From an uncultured Ruminiclostridium sp. (lineage in GTDB: Bacteria > Bacillota > Clostridia > Oscillospirales > Ruminococcaceae), in the NCBI GenBank assembly GCA_947627695.1, contig CANQXF010000015.1, positions 1 to 57,270 on the forward strand: a stretch of DNA of 57,270 bases, read 5' to 3'. This document shows positions 1 through 7,913 of this stretch, in pieces (within the stretch, counting starts at the first letter, position 1; the number at the start of each line of letters is the position of its first letter). Position numbers and translations under genes: made by a program. The notes under the pieces are model-generated. The model saw only the letters and a list, made by a program, of their open reading frames with translations. It ran no database searches and was not told where the DNA came from.

Positions 1-153
1 GAAAAAATCTGATTTGCGACTTATTTTGAACTATGTTGGGTTATAGCAAGAATTGAAACGATGTCCTAAATCGTCCCCACCATGCGACCGATCGACTAAA
101 ATACCCGAAAAAACCGACATTTACGAAAAATCAATTACAAGGAGGCAGAAAAA

Positions 154-342
154 ATGAGAAAATGTATTCGTTGCGGAGAAGAAATGGAGGAAGACTTCAA
201 GTTCACAGGTGGCGGCGGCAACGTTGTCCGCAAGAAAGGCCTGACAGGCAAAGCCGTTTACCCCAAAGCGGCAGTATGCCCGAAGTGCGGCGAGGTCTCC
301 ATTTATGTTGACGAAGAACAGCTTGAAAAGCTGATGAAGTAA
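154..342 (+). CDS. Small zinc-ribbon protein
   Basis: 62 residues. A CxxC pair near the N-terminus (CIRC, residues 4-7) and a second pair near residues 42-45 (CPKC) can form a single treble-clef or zinc-ribbon knuckle. Between them lies a glycine-rich and basic stretch (GGGG, then VVRKKGL). A strong ribosome binding site (AAGGAGG) lies about 8 bases before the ATG. It is monocistronic and closed by a hairpin terminator. The family is common in Clostridia as 'nucleic acid-binding / zinc-ribbon' proteins, but no function is established; nucleic-acid binding is inference from the zinc ribbon. Confidence 0.8.
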   Translation: MRKCIRCGEEMEEDFKFTGGGGNVVRKKGLTGKAVYPKAAVCPKCGEVSIYVDEEQLEKLMK

Positions 343-373
343 TTTCGTTTTGATATGACTACAAAACAAAAAA

Positions 374-410
374 CAGCCCTTGCTGAACTTGCAAGGGCTG
401 ATACTTTTTA
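374..410. terminator. Bidirectional intrinsic terminator
   Basis: Perfect 10-bp stem (374-383 with 391-400, loop of 7) followed by a T-rich tract on the plus strand and preceded by an A-rich tract that serves the minus strand. It separates the converging zinc-ribbon gene and the lipoprotein gene. Confidence 0.85.
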
Positions 411-416
411 TATTAC

Positions 417-1313
417 TCAGTAAATACCCGAACCTCCGCAGACAGGGCACAGACCGTCCCCGCCGCAAGGATCGCACCTGCCGCTTCCCGTGCAGGATAA
501 GCACATAGTATCTCCGAACCAACCTTCACCTCTGCACGCGGAGCAAATGCCGTCGCCGTTGCAGGAGTAGCATTTGCCTGTGCCTGCGCACCTCCAGCAC
601 CTTCCGCCGTTGCCGCCTGAATTTCCGCCTCCTGCGTTTCCGCCGCCGCTTGAACCTTCAAGCTGACTTCTGTCTACAAACTGGGATTCCCCAGCCATTT
701 CAAGAGTTGTGGTACTGCCGTTGATGGGAATATCCGTTTTCACGTAAAACGTTGCGATCTGTCCCTCGGTATATCTGTAAAGACCGATATGTACCTCTTT
801 TCTTTGAAAATCAGGGTTGTCGTCAGATATAACGTATTCCGCCGTGGCGTAATCTGTAAAGACTATCGAACAGCCTGCGCTGTATACCTCGGAATTGTTG
901 TATGCCGCGCCCTCTTTCGCCGCCTCATCAGGTATCGCCACGCCAATAACATAAGTCCCGCCGTTATAGCTGTACATTGCCATTATCAGCGGGCGGCCCG
1001 TTTCGTCCGTGGTGTAGTAGAACATACCCTCGGTAACGTCGCTGCCGTTTACCCTGAGATAGGAGTTTGTAGGCATATCGGGTATCTGCGACCAGTCGTA
1101 CCCGTCTTCACCGCTTTGCTCGTCTGGCACTTTAGTCTGTTCGTCGGGAGCTTTGGTGGGAGCTTCGGTTTTCTGCGGCTCTTGTTCAGCCTGCTCAGAC
1201 TGCTGAGAATTTGAACTTTGAGAAGAATTGTTTTCTTCCTTAGGCGCACTTGCAGCACAGCCGCCCAGCATAACGCATACCGACAGCAAAGCCGCCATGA
1301 TCAATTTTTTCAT
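417..1313 (-). CDS. Lipoprotein with DnaJ-like cysteine-knuckle tail
   Basis: 298 residues. The N-terminus is a lipoprotein signal (MKKLIMAALL, then lipobox LGGC), so it should be exported and lipid-anchored. A Ser/Gln/Glu/Lys/Pro-rich low-complexity linker follows (about residues 25-75), then a central domain of about 150 residues that I do not recognise, then a Gly/Asn linker. The last 60 residues hold repeated CxxCxGxG and CxxC units resembling the zinc-binding region of DnaJ. The frame is open for 37 more codons upstream, but the start at 1313 is chosen because AAGGAG lies 7 bases before it, a lipoprotein signal begins there, and a consensus promoter lies inside the upstream extension. 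Function unknown. Confidence 0.8.
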   Translation of the reverse strand: MKKLIMAALLSVCVMLGGCAASAPKEENNSSQSSNSQQSEQAEQEPQKTEAPTKAPDEQTKVPDEQSGEDGYDWSQIPDMPTNSYLRVNGSDVTEGMFYYTTDETGRPLIMAMYSYNGGTYVIGVAIPDEAAKEGAAYNNSEVYSAGCSIVFTDYATAEYVISDDNPDFQRKEVHIGLYRYTEGQIATFYVKTDIPINGSTTTLEMAGESQFVDRSQLEGSSGGGNAGGGNSGGNGGRCWRCAGTGKCYSCNGDGICSACRGEGWFGDTMCLSCTGSGRCDPCGGDGLCPVCGGSGIY

Positions 1314-1353
1314 ATCATATCTCCTTGTAAAAAGAACGCATCTCTTTTTGTGA

Positions 1354-1382
1354 AGTATACCATACCCGCAAACGTTTGTCAA
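1354..1382 (-). promoter_or_regulatory. Sigma-A promoter of the lipoprotein gene
   Basis: Read on the minus strand, TTGACA (1377-1382) and TATACT (1354-1359) are separated by 17 bp. Transcription would start near 1347, about 34 bases before the lipoprotein start. Confidence 0.85.
1369..1378. promoter_or_regulatory. Operator-like palindrome CAAACGTTTG
   Basis: A perfect 10-bp palindrome centred on CG lies in the spacer and overlaps the -35 box of the lipoprotein promoter, about 55 bp upstream of the promoter of the galactoside operon. LacI-family operators have this kind of CG-centred palindrome. It does not fit the CcpA cre consensus. The assignment as an operator is inference. Confidence 0.4.
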
Positions 1383-1430
1383 TAAAATAAACTGAACATT
1401 TTTCTTATTAAGAGCGACAGCCATCGCTGA

Positions 1431-1459
1431 TTGACAAATTATGAAATATATGATAAAAT
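1431..1459 (+). promoter_or_regulatory. Promoter of the galactoside operon
   Basis: TTGACA (1431-1436), 17 bp, TAAAAT (1454-1459). It lies 47 bases before the GH2 start codon and is divergent from the lipoprotein promoter. Confidence 0.8.
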
Positions 1460-1505
1460 TTACACATAACCTAATTTACTTTATGCCTACGGGGAGAGAA
1501 ATATT

Positions 1506-3851
1506 TTGATACGACTGAACAACGACTGGGAGTTTTCCCAAAGCTGGAGCGACGACTTTTTGTCAGGCGGCAAAGCGGAGCCTGTTCGCCTTCCGCACAC
1601 CGTAAAGGAAACTCCTCTGCACTATGCCGACCCCTCCGATTACGAGATGATATGCGGCTACCGCAGAAAACTGAATATTCCTGAGGAAATGCAGGGAAAG
1701 CGGCTGTTTTTGCAGTTTGACGGCGCCGCACATATTGCCACAGTGTATTTTAACGGCAGGGAAATATGCACCCACAAGTGCGGCTACACCGCCTTTCGCA
1801 CCGAGATAACCGACACAGTCCGCTATGGGGAGGAAAACCTTCTGGCGGTAAAGCTGGACTGCACCGAAAACCCCGAAATACCGCCGTTCGGCTTTGTCAT
1901 AGATTATCTTACATACGGCGGTATCTATCGTGACGTCTGGCTGGACGTTCGCCCGCAAAAGCTGATAGCAGACGTTTTTATTCATACGCCGACCTTAACC
2001 TCTGTCGAGATACGTTACACCGTTGAACCAAAAGACTGCCAAGTACGCTTCGACGTAATTTCCCCCGACGGAAAAACGCTCGCTTCCGCCGTTTCAGAAA
2101 ACGGCGAAGTCCTGACCGTTGAAGTCCCCGCCGCAAAGCACTGGTCCACCGACGAGCCGAACCTTTACACCTGCAAAGCTACCGTCCTTGAAAACGGCAA
2201 AGACGGTGACAGCACCGAAACAGTTTTCGGATTTCGCACAGCTCAGTTCCGTGCGGACGGATTTTATCTCAACGGCAAAAAGTTTTTCCTCCGTGGAATA
2301 AACCGACACCAGTCCTATCCCTATCTGGGATACGCCGTGCCTGAACAACTCCAGCGTGAGGACGCGCGGATAGTAAAGCACGAGCTTCAGTGCAACACAG
2401 TCCGCACCAGTCACTATCCCCAAAGCAGATATTTTTTAGACGAATGCGACCGCGAGGGACTGCTCGTGTTCACCGAGCTTCCCGGCTGGCAGCATATCGG
2501 CGATGAAAAATGGAAAGAGCAGGCGTGTGAGAACCTGCGTGAAATGATTTTACAAAACCGCAATCACCCCAGCATTATCCTCTGGGGCGTGCGGATAAAC
2601 GAAAGCCTTGACGACGACGAATTTTACACAAAAACGAATGCAATAGCCCACCAGCTTGACCCGAGCCGAGCCACCACAGGCGTGCGCTATCTTGAAAAGA
2701 GCAGTCTGCTGGAGGACGTTTATGCGTTCAACGACTTTTCCCACACAGGGGACAACGGCGGCGCAAGAGCGAAAAAGGACGTGTGTCCCGACCCAAACAA
2801 GCCCCTGCTCATCTCAGAATGCAACGGTCATATGTACCCCACAAAAGCTTTTGACTCCTGGTCTCACCGTCAGGAGCAGGCTCTGCGCCACGCCCGCGTT
2901 CTTGACGCGGCAATGTCCGACGGCGGACATGTGGGCTTTTACAGTTGGTGTATGTTCGATTATCCCACCCACAAGGACTTCGGCTCAGGTGACAGAATAT
3001 GCTACCACGGCGTAATGGACGCTTTCCGCAATCCCAAGCTCGCCGCCTCGTTCTATGCTTCCCAGGGGGAGGAATTTCCCGTGCTGGATATCGGCGCTTC
3101 AATGGACATAGGCGATTATCCCGGCGGACAGATAGGAAAAATATACGCCTTTACCAATGCGGACGAGATAGCATTGTACAAAAACGGCGACTTTGTCACC
3201 AAGCTCTGCCCAAGCGGTTGGAAAGCGCTCGAACACGGTCCGATAGCGGTAGAGGACACTATCGGCGTTCTGCTTGAAACAAAAGAGGGATTCCCCAAAG
3301 CCAAAGCCGACGCCCTGCGCAAATGCCTTCTTTCCGCAGGAAAATACGGTCTTGCCAATATGCCGCTGAAAGACAAGCTGAGAATGTTGTGGTGTATGAT
3401 GCGGTACAAAATGACCTTCCAGGACGGCTACGACCTTTACGGCAAATACGTGGGCAACTGGGGCGGCGAATCCACAGTATGGCGCTTTGACGCGCTGAAA
3501 AACGGAAAAACCGTGGCTTCAGTCACAAAGTCCCCAGGCGCAAAGCTCCATATTGAAGCTAAACCGAGCCACACAGAGCTTTCAGAGGGCGAGGTCTACG
3601 ATATTGCGGCGGTGAGGATACGCCTGCTGGACGAATACTACAACCTTGCGCCCTACGCGCAATTGCCCGTAACTCTTACGTTAAGCGGAAACGCAGAGCT
3701 CGTCGGTCCCTCCGTAGTGACCCTTGAGGGCGGAAGCTGCGGCACGTATATCCGCACGACAGGCGGTTGCGGGGAAGCGGTGCTCACCATTTCCACCCCG
3801 CAGACAGGACCCGTTTCAATAAAATTCAACGTAAAAAAGGAGAGAAATTAA
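1506..3851 (+). CDS. Glycoside hydrolase family 2, beta-galactosidase-like
   Basis: 781 residues, cytoplasmic (no signal peptide). The order is GH2 sugar-binding jelly roll (about 1-130, opening with the typical LNxDWxF), Ig-like domain (about 135-225), TIM barrel (about 230-520) and an extra C-terminal Ig-like region. The motif RNHPSIILWG is followed by INES, whose Glu366 is the expected acid/base; the nucleophile is expected to be Glu438 in LLISECNGH. The start is a TTG with GGGGAG 10 bases upstream. It opens an operon with a sugar transporter and an alpha-galactosidase, which favours beta-galactoside as substrate, although beta-glucuronide or beta-mannoside activity cannot be excluded from sequence reading alone. 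Confidence 0.85.
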   Translation: MIRLNNDWEFSQSWSDDFLSGGKAEPVRLPHTVKETPLHYADPSDYEMICGYRRKLNIPEEMQGKRLFLQFDGAAHIATVYFNGREICTHKCGYTAFRTEITDTVRYGEENLLAVKLDCTENPEIPPFGFVIDYLTYGGIYRDVWLDVRPQKLIADVFIHTPTLTSVEIRYTVEPKDCQVRFDVISPDGKTLASAVSENGEVLTVEVPAAKHWSTDEPNLYTCKATVLENGKDGDSTETVFGFRTAQFRADGFYLNGKKFFLRGINRHQSYPYLGYAVPEQLQREDARIVKHELQCNTVRTSHYPQSRYFLDECDREGLLVFTELPGWQHIGDEKWKEQACENLREMILQNRNHPSIILWGVRINESLDDDEFYTKTNAIAHQLDPSRATTGVRYLEKSSLLEDVYAFNDFSHTGDNGGARAKKDVCPDPNKPLLISECNGHMYPTKAFDSWSHRQEQALRHARVLDAAMSDGGHVGFYSWCMFDYPTHKDFGSGDRICYHGVMDAFRNPKLAASFYASQGEEFPVLDIGASMDIGDYPGGQIGKIYAFTNADEIALYKNGDFVTKLCPSGWKALEHGPIAVEDTIGVLLETKEGFPKAKADALRKCLLSAGKYGLANMPLKDKLRMLWCMMRYKMTFQDGYDLYGKYVGNWGGESTVWRFDALKNGKTVASVTKSPGAKLHIEAKPSHTELSEGEVYDIAAVRIRLLDEYYNLAPYAQLPVTLTLSGNAELVGPSVVTLEGGSCGTYIRTTGGCGEAVLTISTPQTGPVSIKFNVKKERN

Positions 3852-3852
3852 G

Positions 3853-5271
3853 ATGAAGCTGACCCGTTCGCAAACCGTCGCCTTCGGTATAGGCGCGGTA
3901 GGAAAGGATATGGTGTACGCCCTTTCCGCAAGCTAAGTAATGTACTTTTATCAGGACATACTGGGACTTTCCGCCACATTCGTGGGACTTATCCTGATGA
4001 TAGCGAGAGTTTTTGACGCATTGAACGACCCCTTTATGGGAATACTCGTCGCAAAGACCCGCACCCGCTGGGGACGTTTCAGACCCTGGCTGTTCAGCGG
4101 CACTGTGCTGAACGCCGTGGTGCTTTACGCACTTTTCTCTGCTCCCGACCTGAGCGAAAGCGGAATGATGGTTTACTTCGCCGTTATCTACATTTTGTGG
4201 GGCACTACGTACACTATGATGGACATACCCTACTGGTCCATGATTCCCGCCGTTACAGAGCTTCCCAAGGATAGGGAAAATCTTTCGGTGGTGGGACGTA
4301 CCTGCGCGGGCGTAGGCTCAGCGCTTATACAGGTGGGCGCTCTCATCACGGTCAAGGCTCTCGGCGGAGGAGACGAGCGCACAGGCTTTGCCCTTATCGC
4401 ATTGATAGTCGCCGTTATCTTTATTGCCGCCGAGGTATTCTGCTGCTTTAAAGTAAAGGAACAGCGCCTTGAGAAGGTGGAAACTTCAACGGTGGGACAG
4501 ATGTTCAAAGCGCTTTTCCGCAACGACCAGGCGCTTATAACCGTCCTTGCCATACTTCTTGTGAACAGCGCCCTTTACCTCACCTCAAACCTTATCATCT
4601 ATTTCTTTAAATACGACGTGGGAGCGGTTCTTGCGGCAGGTGGAGCAGAATGGGAAGGAAATTACACCCTTTTCACTATGGTAGGCGGCATATTTCAGAT
4701 CCTGGGTATGATGGTGGTATATCCTCTCCTGCACAAAAAGCTCACCAACACCGCTATTTTCAAGACTGCCCTTTCAATGGCTATCGTAGGCTACGTTCTC
4801 ATACTCGGCTTCTGCCTTATGGGACTCGGCTCGAATATGGTCATTCTCTGCGTATGCGGAGCGCTTGTGTTTATGTCCAACGGCATACTCACCGTTCTTA
4901 CCACGGTATTCCTCTCAGGCTCGGTGGATTACGGCGAGCTTAAAACGGGCAGACGTGAGGAAAGCGTTATCTTCTCTATGCAGACCTTCGTTGTAAAGGC
5001 GGCGTCGGGAATTTCCGTTTTCATCACAGGCATAGGACTTGACCTTATCGGACTTGAGGGAAACACCGACAGCACAGGAGAAATAGTCGCTCAAAGCGCC
5101 GACACCATTATGGGACTGCGCCTGCTGATGACCGTTCTGCCTATAATTCTTCTGGCGATCGCATTCATTTTCTTTGTGAAGAAATTCGTCCTTACCGATA
5201 AAAAGACCGAGGAGATAGCCTTGGCGCTGAAAGAGAAAAAAGAACTGAAGACGGAGGAAGAAAATGCTTGA
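3853..5271 (+). pseudogene. GPH-family sugar:cation symporter, interrupted by TAA
   Basis: Reading from the ATG at 3853, 27 codons encode the usual GPH (glycoside-pentoside-hexuronide) start, ending KDMVYALSAS. A TAA at 3934-3936 follows, and the same frame then continues with VMYFYQDILGLSATF for more than 440 codons without another stop. The family normally has Tyr at the TAA position, so one base change (TAC or TAT to TAA) explains it. The remainder has about 11 hydrophobic segments and the family-type motif with DRTRTRWGRFRP-like charges (TRTRWGRFRPW). An ATG at 3940, two codons after the stop, could allow re-initiation without a ribosome binding site, but the protein would lack most of transmembrane helix 1. 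The alternatives are a recent pseudogene and a sequencing error. Confidence 0.8.
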
Positions 5272-6859
5272 TTGGCGCATAAACATACAGACGCAAAGCG
5301 GAAATGAGGAGCTTAACGGCAGTACCGCCCTTGCGGAACGTCTTCCGCTTATTATAGAATGTGAACTGCCTCAATGCACGATAAACAGCGTCGCCGCCGA
5401 AACCGACGTTGTTGTTGACGACGATGAAAAGATATTTATGAACGGCTATCAGACCTGGACGAACTGTCCCGAATGCGGAAAGCACGACAAAATAAGAGGA
5501 CTTCACGGAATACCGAAATTCCTCATTGACAAATTCAGCTTTGACCGTTACGGAGATTATCACTTCGTGGATTATCCCAACAAAAAGGGAATAACTCACG
5601 GTTTTTCTTGGTGTTATTTCCGCAAGGGGAACAAATACAGGCTTTTCGCCTCCCTTGACGAGAAAAACGGCTACACAATGTTTACATACGACAGCAACAG
5701 GGGCAGACTGAAAATAGAGCGTGACTGCAAGGGTCTGAGCTTCTGCGGGAATTTCGCCGCATTTCAGCTTTACTATGCCGAGGGAACCGAAGACGAAGTG
5801 TTCGACGGCTGGTTCAGCGCAATGGGCATACACGCCTCCGCCCCACCGATAAGCGGTTATTCAAGCTGGTACAACCGCTACGAGGACATAAACGAAAGCG
5901 CCATAAAATCCGACCTTGAGGGCTGTAAAGACCTGCTGTCCCCCGGCGACCTGTTCCAGATAGACGACGGCTGGGAGCCTGCGGTGGGCGACTGGCTTGA
6001 GACTGACAAAACAAAATTTCCAAACGGTCTGAAACCCTTGGCGGAGGAAATACACAATTCGGGATTTCTTGCAGGATTGTGGCTTGCGCCTTTTGTATGC
6101 AGAAACGGCTCCCAACTGATGAATACACACCCCGACTGGCTCCTGCAGGTGGACGGAAAGCCTTGGAGCTGCGGCAGTAACTGGGGCGGATTTTACTCTC
6201 TTGATATAGATAATCCCGAAGTCACCGACTATCTTCGCAAGGTGTTCGACACCGTGCTGAACGACTGGGGCTTTGACCTTGTGAAGCTGGATTTCCTGTA
6301 CGGCGCCGCCCCGTTCGGCACTGATAATGAAACGAGAGCAGGACGTATGATAAAAGCTATGGACTTTCTCCGTGAGATCTGCGGCGATAAGCTGATACTC
6401 GGCTGCGGCGTGCCAGTTATGCCCGCCTTTGGCAGAGTGGATTACTGCAGAGTGAGCTGCGACGTCAGCCTTGACTGGAACGACAAGCCGTATATGCGCT
6501 TGTTCCACCGAGAACGTGTTTCCACCAAGCAGGCGATAGAAAATACCCTGTCCCGCAGTCAGCTTAACGGCAGAGCATATCTCAGCGACCCCGACGTATT
6601 TTTCCTGCGTGATAACAATATCAGCTTGTCCGACGACCGCAAGCTGTTGCTCGCCAAGATAAACGCCCTGTTCGGCGGAGTTTTCCTTACCTCCGACGAC
6701 CTTTCCTCTTACGACGAAAAACAGCGCAAGCTGTACCGCAGTCTTCGCCATCTTCGTGAAGCAAAGGACGTGACCCTTGACCGCGACGCTTTAACGGTAA
6801 CCTTCACCCTGGACGGAAAAAAGTATAAACTGAGCCTGCCGAAAAAGTGGTTCAGCTGA
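5264..6859 (+). CDS. Alpha-galactosidase, glycoside hydrolase family 36
   Basis: 531 residues, cytoplasmic. It is shorter than the classic 720-residue GH36 enzymes because the N-terminal sandwich domain is reduced. The (beta/alpha)8 barrel shows IDDGWEP, GLWLAPF, LVKLDFLYG (Asp343 is the expected nucleophile) and RVSCDVSLDW (Asp400 is the expected acid/base). It overlaps the transporter frame by 8 bases (ATGCTTGA), so its translation is probably coupled to the transporter. The GGAGG site is inside the transporter's last codons. Together with the GH2 enzyme it suggests uptake and cleavage of raffinose-type or galacto-oligosaccharides. If the upstream TAA is real, ribosome drop-off could lower its expression. 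Confidence 0.88.
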   Translation: MLDWRINIQTQSGNEELNGSTALAERLPLIIECELPQCTINSVAAETDVVVDDDEKIFMNGYQTWTNCPECGKHDKIRGLHGIPKFLIDKFSFDRYGDYHFVDYPNKKGITHGFSWCYFRKGNKYRLFASLDEKNGYTMFTYDSNRGRLKIERDCKGLSFCGNFAAFQLYYAEGTEDEVFDGWFSAMGIHASAPPISGYSSWYNRYEDINESAIKSDLEGCKDLLSPGDLFQIDDGWEPAVGDWLETDKTKFPNGLKPLAEEIHNSGFLAGLWLAPFVCRNGSQLMNTHPDWLLQVDGKPWSCGSNWGGFYSLDIDNPEVTDYLRKVFDTVLNDWGFDLVKLDFLYGAAPFGTDNETRAGRMIKAMDFLREICGDKLILGCGVPVMPAFGRVDYCRVSCDVSLDWNDKPYMRLFHRERVSTKQAIENTLSRSQLNGRAYLSDPDVFFLRDNNISLSDDRKLLLAKINALFGGVFLTSDDLSSYDEKQRKLYRSLRHLREAKDVTLDRDALTVTFTLDGKKYKLSLPKKWFS

Positions 6860-6896
6860 ACGTTTCGCCATTCGGTATCTTAAAATAAACATACAA

Positions 6897-6940
6897 AAAG
6901 AGGAACAGTCATAAGCTGTTCCTCTTTGATTTTTTGTTTT
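6897..6940. terminator. Bidirectional terminator after the galactoside operon
   Basis: A 12-bp perfect stem (6897-6908 with 6916-6927), loop of 7, T-rich tail on the plus strand and A-rich flank for the minus strand. It also ends the XRE gene that finishes at 6939. Confidence 0.85.
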
Positions 6941-7232
6941 ATTTCTTATTCTTTTTTCTCAGCGTGTCTGCGATCATCATAATCAGCCGCACATCATCGT
7001 CGCTGAGGTCTGAAACGTCTATCAGTTTTTTATGCTCCACTCCCAGCAGATGATCTGTTGTGGTATGAAAGATCTGCGCCAGCTTTGCCAGTATTTCAGG
7101 CGACGGAGTCCTCTCCCTCAGCTCGTAGTACGACACCACCGATTTAGTGACGCTAAGCCTTTTCGCAAGCTCTTCCTGCGTCATACTCGCCTGCTTTCTT
7201 AACGCCTTGAGATTATCTCCAAAGTTGACCAT
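6939..7232 (-). CDS. XRE-family transcriptional regulator (first of a pair)
   Basis: 97 residues. A Cro/C1-type helix-turn-helix fills residues about 5-62 (LKALRKQASMTQEELAKRL, then VTKSVVSYYE as the recognition helix, then LAKLAQIFHTTTDHLLG). The short C-terminal helix (LSDDDVRLIMMIADTLRKK) may dimerise. The start has GGAGG about 7 bases upstream. It is a paralogue of the next gene in the same orientation, with a 134-bp gap, so each probably has its own promoter. A 9-bp inverted repeat lies upstream. Its target is not shown by the sequence; self-regulation is the simplest inference. Confidence 0.85.
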   Translation of the reverse strand: MVNFGDNLKALRKQASMTQEELAKRLSVTKSVVSYYELRERTPSPEILAKLAQIFHTTTDHLLGVEHKKLIDVSDLSDDDVRLIMMIADTLRKKNKK

Positions 7233-7254
7233 TTTAACACCTCCGTATTAAAAA

Positions 7255-7332
7255 AGTTTATCAAATCTGAGTATCAATTTGGTTAATTAAAGTATTAAAA
7301 TAGTTGACAAAAGTATAAGATTGTGATAAACT
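7255..7332. promoter_or_regulatory. Inverted-repeat pair upstream of the first XRE gene
   Basis: AGTTTATCA (7255-7263) and its exact reverse complement TGATAAACT (7324-7332) flank an AT-rich stretch that must hold the promoter of the XRE gene at 6939-7232. The right arm overlaps the -10 box of a plus-strand promoter candidate. Such spaced arms are consistent with two repressor half-sites; this is inference. Confidence 0.4.
7304..7332 (+). promoter_or_regulatory. Candidate plus-strand promoter without a gene
   Basis: TTGACA (7304-7309), 17 bp, TAAACT (7327-7332). The same pair of boxes with the same spacing stands before the GGDEF-EAL gene. No plus-strand gene follows until 7914; a transcript from here would run antisense to the second XRE gene. 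Confidence 0.35.
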
Positions 7333-7366
7333 GTCCTTGAAAAATAAATTTTTATGTAAAGGTATG

Positions 7367-7666
7367 TCAGTCCTTGTCGTTCATCACCCGCAAAAGCCCT
7401 GCAAAAGCCGCTATCTGCCGATCCGTCAGTCCGCTTGCGTCCAGCGCCGAGTCGGGCGGGGGAGCCTGTTTTCCCAGCAGATAGTCTGTGCTGCAATTGT
7501 AAAGATATGCCAGCTGGAGCAGCACCTCGGTGCTTGGCGTCCGTTCACCCGTTTCATAGCCGGAAACCACCGAGGGGGAAACCTTCAGCTTTGCCGCCGT
7601 TTCCTTCTGGGAGTATCCGTATTTCAGTCTTAGCTTTTTCAGCTTTTCAGGAAGTCCTTTTATCAT
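7367..7666 (-). CDS. XRE-family transcriptional regulator (second of a pair)
   Basis: 99 residues. The helix-turn-helix covers about residues 6-65 (LRLKYGYSQKETAAKL, VSPSVVSGYETGERTPS, then LAYLYNCSTDYLLG). The C-terminal segment (LTDRQIAAFAGLLRVMNDKD) resembles that of the neighbouring paralogue. The start has AGGTG 8 bases upstream. It is divergent from the giant surface protein gene, with 247 bp between the two starts. The shared region carries two inverted copies of a motif, one near this gene's own start and one over the -35 box of the giant gene, which suggests that it represses itself and controls the surface protein. Confidence 0.85.
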   Translation of the reverse strand: MIKGLPEKLKKLRLKYGYSQKETAAKLKVSPSVVSGYETGERTPSTEVLLQLAYLYNCSTDYLLGKQAPPPDSALDASGLTDRQIAAFAGLLRVMNDKD

Positions 7667-7677
7667 TGTGTTTCACC

Positions 7678-7742
7678 TCAACACTTATTGTAAACTTTTT
7701 GAGCGCACAATGGGAGTTAGTAAAATTTACTCAAAGTGTTGA
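7678..7742. promoter_or_regulatory. Paired operator-like motifs between XRE gene and giant gene
   Basis: TCAACACTT (7678-7686) recurs as its reverse complement at 7734-7742. The similarity continues inward as GTAAA followed by a T run (about 7690-7699 and 7721-7730), giving two facing motifs of about 20 bp. The right copy runs into the -35 box of the giant gene promoter. A further palindrome, AGTAAA-A-TTTACT, lies at 7719-7731. The arrangement fits a regulator that binds both sites. Confidence 0.55.
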
Positions 7743-7766
7743 TTTTTTTTAGAAATGTGTTATAAT
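7739..7766 (+). promoter_or_regulatory. Promoter of the giant surface protein gene
   Basis: TTGATT (7739-7744), 16 bp, perfect TATAAT (7761-7766). Transcription would start near 7773, giving an untranslated leader of about 140 bases. The -35 box overlaps an operator-like motif. Confidence 0.75.
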
Positions 7767-7774
7767 TAACATAT

Positions 7775-7845
7775 ATATGTGATGATTTAAAACTTCAGTA
7801 TCCTAAACTTACCAAAAAGGTAGACATCACATATGATAAATACTG
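7775..7845 (+). ncRNA. Structured leader with candidate pseudoknot
   Basis: ATATGTGATG (7775-7784) is exactly complementary to CATCACATAT (7825-7834), a 10-bp stem closing a 40-base loop. Within the loop, CAGTAT (7796-7801) is complementary to ATACTG (7840-7845) outside the stem, so both helices together would form a pseudoknot. A small TACC/GGTA hairpin lies in the loop. The element ends about 60 bases before the ribosome binding site. I do not recognise it as a known riboswitch class. Confidence 0.4.
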
Positions 7846-7913
7846 ACGTAACTTTACGACATAAAAATATTGACCGAATTTAATTTTTCTAATTATACAC
7901 AGGAGGAAAAATT

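Noticed and set aside
1369-1378. CcpA catabolite-repression site
   Set aside because: The palindrome is centred on CG, but the outer TG and CA positions of the cre consensus are not matched.
1313-1424. Longer N-terminal extension of the lipoprotein gene
   Set aside because: The extension would include the promoter, lacks a ribosome binding site and would place the lipoprotein signal internally.
3934-3936. TAA as a recoded sense codon in the transporter
   Set aside because: Many genes in the window end with TAA (for example 342, 3851, 42804-43202), and there is no recoding hairpin or selenocysteine context; a mutation or error is simpler.
5861-6751. Long open frame antisense to the alpha-galactosidase gene
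   Set aside because: It lies fully within a well-supported GH36 gene, has no ribosome binding site and no recognisable protein; it is a composition effect.
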